From Datura wrightii (lineage: Eukaryota > Streptophyta > Magnoliopsida > Solanales > Solanaceae): 64,000 nucleotides of DNA. The position numbers were made by a program, and so were the translations under genes. The stretch spans positions 33,004,501 to 33,068,500 of the forward strand of contig JASDFA010000002.1 of assembly GCA_035772735.1 (NCBI GenBank), given 5' to 3'. The notes under the pieces are model-generated. The model had not been told where the DNA came from. It searched no databases and saw nothing but the letters and a program-made list of their open reading frames with translations. Below, piece after piece: positions 45,960 to 58,264 of the stretch; position 1 is the first letter of the stretch; each line of letters begins with the position of its first letter.

Positions 45960-47637
45960 TGATAATGTTCAAACTCACACTCCTGATAAAGTATGAAGTA
46001 GATATTGTCAATAAAGAACCCAACAAAGGTTGGGGTCGAACCCACAGGGAATATGGTAAGAACTAGACTAATCTAGGTATTTAAGCTTTTAGGTATGTTA
46101 TCTCCAAATTGGGGGGTTTATATAAAAACAGTAGTAAAACAAGAGTGAAAATCAGTTATTGTTTATCAAGATATGCAATTAACTAGGGTAAGTGTTCCCC
46201 ATGGGTTCATAACTACTTTGAGTTTACACTCATGATCTATCCTAATGCTTACTTGTAGAACGAATAACTAGGGTTCATCCAAATGACTATTTCATCCCTA
46301 TTAGATGACTATACTCAATCATCGGGCTAGGTCTCATGAGCGATTTCACTTTAACCGCTATAAACTTGTTCAAATTAACTATCCTGCGACTGTGGCTCAA
46401 GTTATGCAATGATAACTAAAATCAAGGCTTTGTTGTAATTCTCTTTTCCTAATCTCTACTTCTCTAGGTTCAAGAAAGTAAAGAATTTAGGCAATTCCTA
46501 ACATTGCACTTTGGTAAGACATGTTAAAGATGAAGAGAATATAATACAAACGTTTAACATTTGTTTCAAATCACTTTGTATAACCCTAGTTTGTTAATTC
46601 ACCATGGTTCCCACAACCCTAGTTGTGGAGGTTTTAGCCTCTCATGATTGTAAGATTATGATTAGTATTCATAGAAAAACACATAATTAAATACTTACAA
46701 TGATGATTGGAAGAAAACCTGCTTTGGATATTGCAAGAAAATATTATGAACAAATTCAAGAATAATTGAGAAAATCCAAGTTAAGGTCTCAAGAATTACT
46801 CTCCAATATTGTCAAAAACTAATTACAAACTGATAATAATCGACCTTTGAACGTCGTATGATGACTTTTGAACTAAAATAAACCTAAAAAGTATTTATAC
46901 AGATAATAAAATCCTTTTCCTAAGTTAACATGGAAATATCCAAATCTGGCACCGACACTACATACTACTCCTCATACATCTCGTAAAAGTATTGTATGGG
47001 TCGTTCCTTGTCTCATACATCCCTTGGCCACTGCAGGATTTGCTAAGTGTTGGCCTCTGGTACAACTTGTAACAAGATCCCACGAGTTGTCTAATCAAGT
47101 CGTGGTTTGACATTGGAAATTCTTGCATCTTTTGAAGATTACTACGTATGTCTTGGTATGCCTCGTACCTTGCTCCTACGACTCATAACAGCTTGTTGTA
47201 ACATGAGAGCTTCCAAGTCCCAAAAATCTTTAAATTTCTCCACAGCTCCTGGTACAGGTCGGTAGAATTTACGTTCCGTAGCTGGTACCCGTATCAGGAG
47301 ACTTCAACTGTGAAAACTTCTCTAAAGTATTCTACGACTCAAGTTACGGCTCGTACTAGGATGGTACGGCTCGTACTGAGAGTTGTACTTTGCCTTTGCT
47401 TTGTACCAATCTTCTGGGCTTTTCCACGAGTCTCAATACGGCTTGTACTGAGATCAGTACTTAGCCTCTTTTTTGCACTGTACTGCAACTTTTATGCATT
47501 TCTGCACATTTTCACTCCAATACCTATTTTTCCTAAAAAAAAGTAAAAAAACACCTCATATACATATAAACACACTTAAGTCCATGTTATTTTCCCAATT
47601 TTAAGCATTGAAAGTGTTGTTAACTCACAACATATCA
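45960..47637 (-). repeat. Ath-F1 5' LTR
   Basis: 1678 bp, TGATAATG to CATATCA. TATA at 46892-46899. The GACTCGTACC-type array is at 46970-47460. Confidence 0.88.
46892..46899 (-). promoter_or_regulatory. TATA box of Ath-F1 5' LTR
   Basis: Minus-strand TATAAATA, aligned with 37566-37573 in F2 and 53331-53338 in the inverted LTR. Confidence 0.6.
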
Positions 47638-48311
47638 ACAACCCTGGACTTATTGGGTTGCTTCATTGACCGGCATCCGTTAAAAGTAACCTCCTCTATA
47701 TTTATCCTGAACTTTAGTTGGCCAGCTTCCACATCCATCAAGGCTCTCCCAGTGGCTAGGAATGGTCGCCCCAAGATAATGGGGACCTCAAAATCGACCT
47801 CGCAATCCAGGATTACAAAGTCCGATGGGAAGATGAAATGGTCCACCTTGACAAGCACATCAACTAAGATCCCTACTAGCTTTTTAACTATACAGTCTGC
47901 CATCAATAGACGCATTGACGTCGGTGTGGGGGCTCCCAATCCAACTGTTTGAATACAGCTAATTGCATCAGGTTGATGCTTGAGCCTAAATGACAAAGTG
48001 CCTTTGTAAACTCAAGATTACCAATCATGCACGAAAGGGTGAAAGCACTTGGATCCTACTTCTTTTGATCTAGGACGCGTGAAGCTATGGCACTATAATG
48101 ATGCAAGTTACCTACAGGCTCATAGCTCACAAACCTCTTCTTTGTCACAAGGTCCTTTTTAAACTTGGCATATCTAGGCATCTACTCCAATGCCTCGATC
48201 AATGGTATGTTCACCGATAACTATTTAAGCATAGAGAGGAATTTTTTAAACTTACCATCTTCCGCCTTCTTCTTCATCCTTTGAGGGAATGGTGGTGGTG
48301 GTTGAGGGATA
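47638..48311 (-). pseudogene. Ath-F2 protease and gag-protease linker
   Basis: Continues the protease end that precedes F1 (about 39912-39971). Contains LGAPTPTSMRLLMADCIVKK, VDHFIFPSDFVILDCEVDFE and VPIILGRPFLATGRALMDVE. Upstream parts near 47990-48290 are frameshifted. Cut at 48311 by the Tek-G LTR, at the same proline-rich linker seen intact in F1 (44045) and F4 (60345). Confidence 0.78.
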
Positions 48312-48734
48312 TGTTACACCCTGAAATTATTTTTTATGATTATTTGATGGTTATATGTCATATTAAGGGAATTATGGGTTGTATATTGGCCATAGGTGAG
48401 GAGGGAAACATGTATAAAGGGAAAAGGAAAGAGTATGTAAAGTTTGTAAGTAAGGGTCAACATTAAATAGACATATCTCCAAATATATAATGATTTATAA
48501 GTCCTATAACCTATAAAATAAAAGATATTTGAGTCTAGTTTACAGTGAAAAACACAACTCATCAATCAGAGTTCGGAGTAAAAAGTTATGCTCGTTTGAC
48601 GATAGCACTGTCAGCTGGGAAAGCGCCCAGGTGTGTGGGCGCTGAGACAAGCAAGCAACAGGCGGGCGCGCGCATGCAAGGGCACGTCGCATGGGCACAG
48701 CACGCGGGCACCACCAAGGCCTTGGCCAGCCCAC

Positions 48735-48744
48735 CTATATGAAG
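48735..48744 (+). promoter_or_regulatory. Candidate Tek-G promoter (TATA after GC-rich block)
   Basis: CTATATGAAG directly follows about 140 bp of unusually GC-rich sequence with GGGCGC and CGCGCGC runs in an otherwise AT-rich LTR. Position and orientation suit a core promoter. Confidence 0.4.
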
Positions 48745-51589
48745 TAATTTTGAGCTTAAAAGCTCATTTCTACTCCATTTCACCTCTTTTTTTTCAGAAT
48801 TCACGGAATTAAAATCCCTACAACATGGTAAAAAGATATTGCAGGTAAAAAACTTCACTTTTGTCTCTTTTGGGCTTTGGAAAGAGAACCTTGGAAGAAA
48901 GTCATGGCTTGTTGTTGTCTTTTTGTTTATTGTGGTGTTGCTGCCTTTTTAGCTGGTTCTAGGCAGAGGAAAGAGTAGGAGTCTACACCTAATTTAGCTA
49001 ATAACAATTCCAAGAAAGGATAAGTAATTCCCTTTTTTATTTCTTTGAGTTTATGAGGGTATAACTTGCAGAATGTTGTAGCATTGTGTTGTTGTTTCTT
49101 TGTGTGTTCTTGTGGAATGTTGCTGCCCAATTTTTCAGAACTTTGGTAAAGTGAAGTTGCTGCTTGTTGTGTTTGTAAATTGTACTTGGAAGGAGCCTTA
49201 AGGAGTAAGCTTGAAAGGAAGGTTTTCGGCAAAATTAGAGTTGACGTGCCAAGGTATGTAAAAGTGTCCCTTTCCTTGTTTTTCAAGCCCAAAACTAAGT
49301 CATTGAAAGGCTCAATATTACTATGTTTTTAAAATCATGTTGAGGCGTGTATGATTCTATCCAAAGGTTTGGAAGTACTTGGCATAAAGCTTGAATCGTT
49401 AAGAATGGTTGAAGCAAACAAATGTGAAATGAAAGACGTAATTTTTATATGATTGTTGACATAGTTCTAAATTGAGTATGAAGCCCCCTTCATGTGGGCC
49501 CCATGAGCTGGTCCTTTGCAGTATATTGTATATGTGATATTTACTATATGTTAAGATCTGGTCAGTTAGCAAAATTGGTAAGAAATGCTAAGGCAGCGAT
49601 GTGTGATCGAACTTAAACTAAGAAGATGACACTAAGCCGATTGAGGGTAAACAAGCTTAATAAAATGATATTTTAATAATACTGTTATTCCCTCCTATAT
49701 GTTTATGTTTTAAAGTGCTTAAGGTAAAAAGGATATTTTATATTTCCCCTCCTTAAACCTAAGCAAGCGCTGCGTAACGAATAAGCTAAATTGATAGATG
49801 TTAACGAGGAAAGCGTGGCTAGGTTGTTAATCTTTTTGTCACATTATAAAAAGGGAAGATAAGAGTAAATGTTAGACCTTTTAAGGTAATATGTGAGTAA
49901 TATGCTCTCTGCCCATAATTTCTTTCTAGAACCTTTGAACAACATTGAAATATAAGCAAGACAAGGTTTAGCAAATAAAGTTGTCAATTAGGTAAAGAGG
50001 TAAGTGCATATATGCATTGATGAAATAGTGAACACGAGAGTAAATACTTGAGTGTAGAGTGAATAATGTTTGGAAAAGAAGTTAAGATGAATAAGGAAAG
50101 TAGAGCTAAAGGTTGTTAAATTAGGAGATACGGGTTACAATTGTGAACAAGTTAGGCAAACAACTAGAAAGATTAACCCTGTTCTAAAGACATTTAGTAA
50201 AAGAGTTATAAGTAAAGTTATTACTGTTCAGTATGTGTTAAGTTGATGAATGGCCAGTAAAGTGATAACTTCTTATGAAATTATTAGAATCGAATGTTTT
50301 TTGAGATAGTGACACAATTTAAAGAGACGTTTCTTGTTATGTTTTCAAATGATTATGTTAAGTTATCCATTCTATGTGTTGAAATTATTTTCCAAGTATG
50401 AAAAGGGTAACCCTAGGAGATTCTAAGCCACTTATAATTATGTAAGCTTTCTTAAGCTCCTCAAATAATTGCATGTTTGTGTATGTCAATCCAGCATCGT
50501 CTAAATTACAGTTATAAGTCTTATTTGACTATAATTCAACACTTAGAGACTTGCTCAAGAGTTACCAAGTTACAAAGCTCCAAGTCTCAGATCCTTAAGT
50601 TATGTCTTCACGTCCCTATGTTATGTTGAAATGTGTGATTCTAATCTAAGAAGTTTTCAAGAAATCATATTTTGAGAATCATGCTAATGTCTCAGTCAAT
50701 TATTTAAAGTTGCATAAAAGTTATAAGAATTTCTGGTAAGAAGTCTTAATGTGTATGATTTTCATGTTATAACATATAGTTGAATTCTTTTAGTTATATA
50801 TACTCAAGTCATACATCTATATATTCAGCTTTTGTTGAGTTATCATTTGAATTTCCTAAATTTAGAGGAGAGATTCTCCCATGTACCAATGTCCCTAGCA
50901 CATGCTATGATAATGATCAGTTAATCTCAGAAATTTTAATACTAGGAAGACTCCTAGAGGTCACTCGGTTAACTAAATATGAGTTTATATGTTATACAGA
51001 AATCTCATATGTTGTATGTTTGTAGTTCAGCTCTCAACTCTATGTATATGCTAAGCATTATGACAAATAACTCCAAGATCCAAATTATAATTTCCCTGTT
51101 TTCCTGCAAATAAGACAAATGAATTAAGAATTATATGTGCTCATCGACGTGATAAGTTTGATAATAGAATTCCAGTGTATAGTTGTTGATAAATGTAAAG
51201 GAACCACCTTGTGGGCAGTATATATATATTTCCCAGATGTTAAAAGATTGTATAGAAATGAGAATCTATGTGCTTCTACTCAAGCGATACATTAAATTGG
51301 TAAGATTATTTATAGGACATTGCTTGTAAGACTACTAAAGTTCTTATGTTGTCAAACCTCCTAAAGGTCCATCGAATCACGGAGTCGATATGTTTGTATA
51401 TAATTTGACAACTTTACGTGATATATGCGCATATTTGCTAATTTTTCATGGTATATGTGCTCACTTGCATCAATATGTTACGAAAGAGACCTATTTTGGC
51501 CACAGATTTAGCATTTGTCATTTCAATACCATATGTGTTAAATTGACTCAGTATAAGCTCTATTGGCTCCATTCATGATTATGATTGAA

Positions 51590-51869
51590 ATATTTTTATT
51601 TTACCCCGGTATGATACACTAGATGGAGATATTTTTATTTTACCCCGATATGATACACCGTTGGAGACATTTTTATTTTACCTCGGTATGTACACTGGCT
51701 AGAGATATTTTTATTTTACCCTGATATGGTACGCCGGCTGGTGACAATTTTATTTTACCTCGGTATGGTACATCGACTAGAGAAATTTTTATTTTACCTT
51801 GGTGTAGTACACCGGCTAGAGTTATTTTTATTTTACCCTAGTATGGTACATTAGCTGGAGGCATTTTTA
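51590..51869 (+). repeat. 40-bp tandem array in Tek-G LTR
   Basis: About seven diverged units of 39-41 bp. Each has TTTTTATTTTACC, then CGGTATGRTACAC and a purine-rich GGAGA tail. Confidence 0.85.
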
Positions 51870-52570
51870 CATGAATTTTATGGTCGTCTTGCCGCCGGCA
51901 TTATAGTTATAACTTTTCTTGTGCATTACTTGGTTGCATTTGCACTTCAATATTGAGTTATTGTTAGGTTTCAGTTTCCAGGATTTTGGGTTGTTACTAT
52001 TCCTTATTTCTAGCTCAGTTATATTTTCTATCATATGTGTTTACAGTTTTCAGCCTTACATACTAGTACATTTCATTCGTACTGACGTCCCTTCGCCTGG
52101 GGACCTGCGTTCGTGCAGCAGGTGTAGGCAAAGGCTGGGATTGCTAGTTGTTGTAGCGGTTCGTGAGATCAGCGGATGTATTGGTTTGCTCCTTTCTTCC
52201 TGAGCTAAGGCTTAGTTATTTCAACTTGAGTTTTGAGTTATAGTTATGGGTATGTCAGAGCCCTGTTCCGGCCATCAGTTCAGCTTACTCATAGAGGCTT
52301 TGTGGACTTAGTATGTATAGTATTATTAAGTTTGTGGCCTTGTCGGCTTTACATTGCTTAGTTTAGCATAGTCATGGCCTTATCAGAATTTTAGTTATTT
52401 ATTTGTGGTAGTTGAGACCTTATGGGTCCAGATGTTTACTCCAATTAATTTTGATAGTTGGCCTGGAAGGCCTAGGTGTTACATTTATAGATGCTATATA
52501 GTTGGCTTCCCGGCCAGTCAGGTATCGAGAGCCATTCGCACCCTCCCCCAGTTTTTGGGCGTGACAAACT

Positions 52571-52582
52571 TGGTATTTAGAG
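52571..52582 (+). other. Tek-G primer-binding site (initiator Met type)
   Basis: TGGTATTTAGAG, decayed from TGGTATCAGAGC, 4 nt after the LTR. Confidence 0.75.
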
Positions 52583-52672
52583 AGAAGTCGTATCCCAGGG
52601 AGTCCACAAGCCGTGTCTAGTAGAATCTTGCTTATGAGTATGTTGTGCACCATACTTATAATCAGGAGGCTT

Positions 52673-54272
52673 TGACGTGTTATAGATTTACAATATTATC
52701 GACGCTCAAAACTAAAAAAATAGCATGGACTTAGGTGTCTTTATGTGGATATAAGGAACTTTTCCTTTGGTTGTAGGATAAATTAGTGTTGAATCTGAAA
52801 ATTACAAAAGAAATCCTGAAATATCCAAAATATGTTCAGATTGCAGACCACAGTATGAGCTGTAGGTAGGACCTACAGTCGTACTGATTGTCGTGAAAAG
52901 CTGCAAAAGGCTATGTTGAAAAGATGCAATGTACGACTCTTAGTATGAGTCATACAAAGCTGGTACGAGTTGTGGTGATGAAACTGTGACAGGATCTAGA
53001 AAAATTTACATAAGGTGTTGACTCCTGCTACAGAAAGACAGTACGACCCGTGGGAAGAAGGTACGAGCCGTACCATGATGGTCGTGATGAACTTCAGAAG
53101 CTTTCCAATGTTTCAAAATCAAACCACGCGAGCTTAGTATAGGTCATATGATGGAGGTACGAATCATACTAGGATCCAACACTTAGCAAAAATTCATCCA
53201 ACAATGCAAGGTACGATAGGAAGCTATGAGTCATAGGAAGCTGCTACAGATCGTAACATGGCTCGTGATGACTGCGGCACCAAATATGGAAATTCATCTA
53301 GTTATCCAAGGAAAAGGATTCTTGTGTCTGTATAAATATGTTTTAGGCTTTATCTTTCTACAGACAATTGTAGACAAGTAAGAAAGACACGAAAAGAAAA
53401 GGAGAGAAGAGATTGTAGGGGAATTGAGTTGATTCAACTTGTGAACAACCTTTTCTTGAATATATCTTGTTCTTGCTACTTGTTCTTCAAGATTTTGATG
53501 AATAATTAAAGAAAGTGTTTTTCTCATTCATTCTTGTAAGTATTGATTTATGTTCTTAATCATGAATACAATTCACAACCTTACAACTATGAGAGGCTAA
53601 AACCTCCATAGCTAGGGTTGTGGGAACCATGGTGGATTAACAAGCTAGAGTTACACAAAGTGATCTAAAAACCAATTACCTCTATTGTATTCTTTTCATG
53701 CTTAAACATTTCTTAACGGTGCGCAACATTAGGACTTGCCAGAATTCTTTACTTTCTTTTGTCGAAGAGGTAGATATTAGGAAAAGAGAATTACAACAGA
53801 GCCTTGATTTTGATAATCATTGTATTAACTTGAGTTATGGTCGTAGGATAGTTAAATCTGGAACTTAGTGATAACGGATAGTTTGAAACCACTCATGAGA
53901 CTTGGTTGAGTAATTGAGTATAGTCATTAAATAGGTAATAGTCGGTCGTTTGAATGAACCTAAGTTATCAGTTCTATAAGTAAGTACTAGTGATAATCAC
54001 TAGTGTATACCCAAAGCAATTATGAACCCATGGGGAACACAAACCATAGTTATTCTTTAGTATTGACTCAACATCAGAATTTTGATACTTGTTTTTATTA
54101 TTCATTTCTTTTAGAATCCTCCTATTTTGAAGTAACTACCTCACAAATTCAACTACCAGCTATAATCCAGTTCTCCCTATTCCCTGTGGATTCGGCCCTA
54201 GCCTCTAGTTGGGTTCTTTATTGACAACGTCTGCTTCTCACTTCAGTAAGAGGTGTGGCTTGAGTATTATCA
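52673..54272 (+). repeat. Inverted F-type LTR (F3)
   Basis: 1600-bp complete LTR in plus orientation, TGACGTG to ATTATCA, followed by AAAAA like the spacer that follows the F4 5' LTR. It is opposite to F4 yet of the same subfamily: its last 325 bp match the F4 right LTR (62217-62537), and its first 250 bp match the F4 left LTR remnant (54278-54547). TATA at 53331-53338; GTACGASYC motif array at 52850-53270. Confidence 0.82.
53331..53338 (+). promoter_or_regulatory. TATA box of inverted F-type LTR
   Basis: TATAAATA, in the position equivalent to those of F1 and F2, on the plus strand. Confidence 0.55.
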
Positions 54273-54277
54273 AAAAA

Positions 54278-54547
54278 TAAGAGGCTAAGTTTCATCTTTT
54301 CAACTTAGCCTTCTGCAGCTTTTCACGACCATCAGTACCACTCATAGGTCCTGCCTATGACTCGTACTGTGGTTTGCAATCTGATTATATTTTGCATCTT
54401 TTAGTCTTTCTTTTGCAATTTTCAAATTCAACACCAATTTATCCTGCAACCAAAGGAAAAGTGCCTTATATACACTTAAACACACCTAAGTCCATGCTAT
54501 TTTCTTAGTTTTGAGCGTCGATAGTGCTATAAATCCATAGTACATCA
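54278..54547 (-). repeat. Ath-F4 3' LTR remnant
   Basis: Reverse complement of about 52673-52920. The outer 1.3 kb of this LTR is missing. Confidence 0.75.
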
Positions 54548-56122
54548 ACACCCTCAACTTAAGACTTTTGCATGTCCTCAAGAAAAGAAAAGAAAAACTA
54601 AAACATGACGCTCAACTAGAAAATGAACTTAAGATACTACAGCCAATACTTAAACAAACTTGTACTTTCTAGACAAACTCTATTGACCCTTTCTCATGGA
54701 ACAACATCTGCTAATGTATTACAAGCAACCTCAAAATATCATAAACAGGGATCAAAACATGTCATTCATCTATCAATAGGAAATCAAGTCATCACTAATA
54801 TTTTCCACACACACCAATGGTACAAGCAAACATAATCCATGTACCCTCACACAAATGAAGTTCCCACTCAGATATGAGATGTCAAATATGATATGGGACT
54901 AAACAAGTAAGGCACTCACTCTCACAAAGAAGTTACAAGTATTATGTGTTAGATACCGTAGGCTTGCCCTTATTTTCTCTACTTTGGTTTATCAGATGGT
55001 TGGGTTAGGATCACTATAGGACTTGATATGGCTTGTAACATAGGCTCGGGGCTGGACATGGTAAAGATGAAAGATTTTATAAGTGACTATTCCTTCCTTG
55101 GTACTACATACATTGGCTACACCATTCACGTATTTCACCCTTTTATTCTTCCATTCCCTTTTCTTCCCTTTCTCTCCTTTTTATACATATTTGCATGGGT
55201 GTGGTGAGTTTTCAACTTTTTTCAACATTTTCAAATTTCCTTTGGCTTTCTTTTTCAAAATTTTCAGCATTTTTCATCTCTTTTTTCATCATCTCACCAC
55301 ACTTCATTCTTCACCAATACTTTTTTCTTTTCTTTTCTTTTCCTTTCTTCCGTTCCCACCTTTTACGCACCCCTACTCTAGCCACCTCAACTTAAGCATT
55401 ATGTTTATGTTTAGGTTCACAATATCCAAGGAAGGACTAAGGTCAAAACAGGTTCGTTATAAAAAAATAGGTATGATTAATCGGTAAATCAAAGAAATCG
55501 TGGTATATTAAGACTCAAACTTGGAATCAAGGGATTCATGCATATTTTGGTAGGGTAATATAGGATGACAGTGAGCTAAACTAAAAAATGGCCTACGATC
55601 ATATCCTAATCAACCATCCTTAGCTTATGCAAAGACCAACCAGGCAAGTTCTAGATCTTCAACACAATACCGAACTGACTACTATACCACACTCACACAT
55701 GGTACATGAACTATTATACCTCACCTGTCTGGTTTATACATAGCTTAAAAAACTACTCATGTTGACAAACTAAATGACATCAAAAGATCCACAGCAATCA
55801 TGCATGTTGTCACAAATAAAGTCAATGCATCAAAATTTTTTAAACAGGGTCACTTTTTAAAAAAAAACAAAACTAGTGCATTTTTATTGGCTGTGTACTC
55901 CTAAACTACTTTCTAATTGAACAAAAATCACAAACTAAAAAATAAAAATCCTACACATGTTGGTTCTACTGGATAGAATGTCTGAGGGAAAAGAAACACG
56001 GCAAGAGAAACCCTCAAATGAACCAAAAATTCCAAAAATCACAACTACACCCTCTCCGCTTTTTGAAAAGTAAGCTTCGTCCCCGAAGCATCATTTAGAA
56101 GAACATAGGGAAGAAAACGTAC
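54548..56122 (-). other. Ath-F4 3' noncoding region
   Basis: No gene. Polypurine tract near 54548-54563; blocks GTAGGCTTGCCC at 54958, pyrimidine-rich tract 55085-55375, CCAGGCAAGTTCTAGA at 55640. The order is the same as in D, C, F1 and F2. Confidence 0.7.
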
Positions 56123-58264
56123 CTATGTCGCACTAGAAGCTCCTGTCATCTCGCGAATGTGGTACCTCCACTATAGTAGTGGCACTAACGGTGGCCGACG
56201 CTCTCAATTGTGCGTCAATAGGGGGAGTGGTCGCCCCCCAGTAGTCATGGCCACTTGGACGGCCTCTGAAATTATCGAGGCTGAATGTGGTTCTCCCAAT
56301 GGGTCATGGCCACGAGCAAGCTCCAGCTGAGGTATGGTGGAGCTACCTGCTCCTCTTGCTCTCTCATGCAGCTCAAAAATATGCGTGTCATGAGTTCGCA
56401 TGCTCTCTACTCTAGCCCGCTTGCGCTCTTTTCTCTCCTTCTTTCTTCTTTCTCAAACTTTCCTCGTTAACCTCCTCAGCAGCTCTCTTCTTACCTTTAT
56501 CAATAGCTATGGTTGGCTCCCAATATGCCTCCAAATCAATGTCCCCGTCAAGTTTGACATCTAGGTCCTAAAGATTGGGGGCTGCTAAAATTGTTGGTTG
56601 TCATGATGAAAACTCAACTACTTGGCTACGAAGAGCCCCCAACTCTGCATGGATACTGCTAGTATCTGTCTACTGCTCCATCCTCACATTGAATCATCTT
56701 TCAAAACTATCTAGGTGAGCATGTAGAGCCGGAGATGCTGCCTCCATCTCTGACTTAACCCATGGTTTTACATTTTCCTTCATCGCCTGAATCTTTCGCT
56801 CCGCCATGGTTAGTCGTTTTGCTAGCTTTTGGAGGAAATATTGTGGTACCAAAGTATATCCCGCTGGTGTTTGGGCCTGCATGTTGGGAAATGGTGCAGC
56901 TGAGGTGCTGGGAGCTGACTCTTAATGACCGACATCTGTAGCCGCTGTCTTGCTTTGCTCCTATGTAATGGGGACATTCACTTATGCGTCCCCTGCTGGA
57001 TGGGCTTCTAGGATAGCTATGGGAATTCTGGATCTACTTGCAGGGTTCATCTCATCCTGGATAAGGCCTATATCTGCAATCCTTTAGCCTCCAATCAATC
57101 GCTCATCACCCATTACAACTTTTTCCTCCATACATAATTTGAAAACAACTCGGGAATGGGATAGTAGTACTTACTCCCACCGCCTGATCTCGTATCTCAT
57201 CCGCTATGATCCTCAAAATATTGATGGGGTAACGAGACATGAGGCATGCAATCAAAGTTGCTCTGTCAGCACTCAGTGTGTTGTTGTTGATCGTAAGTGC
57301 TAACCGTTGGCACACTAGTGTCCAGCAGGATTTTGCAATGAAGTTTAGTGAATTCTTAGTCACCTGGTTTCCACCTGTGACCCATTCAGCTTCACCTTTG
57401 TTCTCAGCAATCACCCTTACTAGCGATTGCAGCTACCTCTATCGCTCCAGCATACCGAGGGATCTAATCTGCTTCATTGCCTGCACCCTATAATCATACT
57501 CTGGCATCATCCTAGTAGGCACGAACTGTGGTCCGTACAACAATCGAGCAATGGTCTGCTCGAATATATCAAATTCTCAACCTCGGACCATAACACTCTC
57601 CAGACAAGGGTGGTCTTTTATCGTCTGCCCTTCCTTTGCCTTTACCTCCATGGTGGCCAAGTAGTTGGCATAGAACTCCCGAACTATATCTTCCATGTAC
57701 TGTGTTGGACTCTTAGCCATCCACTCAAAACCATAGAAGGTGAAATCCGTTTCATCTCCTCAACATCGTTCAGTGAGGTTGTGAGGATCCGCGGCGCTTC
57801 TTGGATGCTTCTCCTTGGCTTTTTCTTGGCGGTGAAAGAGATGCCTTACTCATAAATTTCTTTAGCTCCTGTCACCCTCCACCAGATTGTACGACTTGCC
57901 TTGGGTGGGTTCTAGTCTTGTGCAACATCATGAGTCTCCTCCTCTAACTCTTCACTGTCGCTTTCTTCTCCACTTTGGGTCTCCCCTGACCCTTCTTCAG
58001 CATTATAATCACTTCCTGACTTTTGTTGTTCCTCTCTAAATCCCTCCTCAGACTGGGGAGCTTGAGTAGATGTAGTAGTGGTTACTTTAGCTCGGGCCTT
58101 TGCTCTAGCCCTAGTGGTTCTGGTTCCATCGGTCTCCGAGGTGTCTACTTGATACTCCTCAATTGAACCACTAGGTGAGTCTCCTACCTAGTTAGACTCT
58201 GAGTCGGTTCATTAATCAGTCTCCTTTGGGCTTTTGTTTTGTCTGCCCTGCGTTTGTATGTCAT
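56123..58264 (-). pseudogene. Ath-F4 downstream ORF (plant transposon-protein family)
   Basis: Read from ATG 58264-58262 to TAG 56123, about 714 codon-lengths with many TAG/TGA stops and a few frameshifts. The N-terminus is basic (MTYKRRADKTKAQRR), then an acidic Glu/Asp/Ser-rich stretch. The core near 57700-57120 matches the Ath-C ORF pattern: EDIVREFYANYLATMEVKAK, then FIAKSCWTLVCQRLALT, and SADRATLIACLMSRYPINIL with an IADEIRDQA helix. C-terminal part has AERKIQAMKENVKPW, likely coiled coil. No signal peptide or membrane span. Unknown function. It is retained although pol is absent. Confidence 0.72.

Larger units (their letters stand above)
39972..47637 (-). mobile_element. Ath-F1: complete pol-less gag-protease element
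   Basis: 7,666 bp with LTRs 39972-41663 and 45960-47637, flanked by ACAAA (39967-39971) and ACAAC (47638-47642). Internal order in sense: primer site, gag, protease, duplicated hairpin cassette, noncoding region, polypurine tract. No RT, RNase H, integrase or downstream ORF. Inserted in the protease of Ath-F2. Confidence 0.88.
48312..52566 (+). repeat. Tek-G 5' LTR
   Basis: 4255 bp, TGTTACACCC to CGTGACA, exceptionally long. Only one copy is in the window, so its left end rests on the break in Ath-F2 and its right end on the primer site. Contains a GC-rich block (48597-48737) and a tandem array (51590-51869). No coding capacity recognised. Confidence 0.75.

Noticed and set aside
48597..48737. 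CpG-island-like host gene promoter
   Set aside because: Lies within the Tek-G LTR and no host coding sequence follows it.
51590..51869. Regular repeats suggestive of a CRISPR array
   Set aside because: Units are contiguous and diverged with no unique spacers, in a plant retrotransposon LTR.
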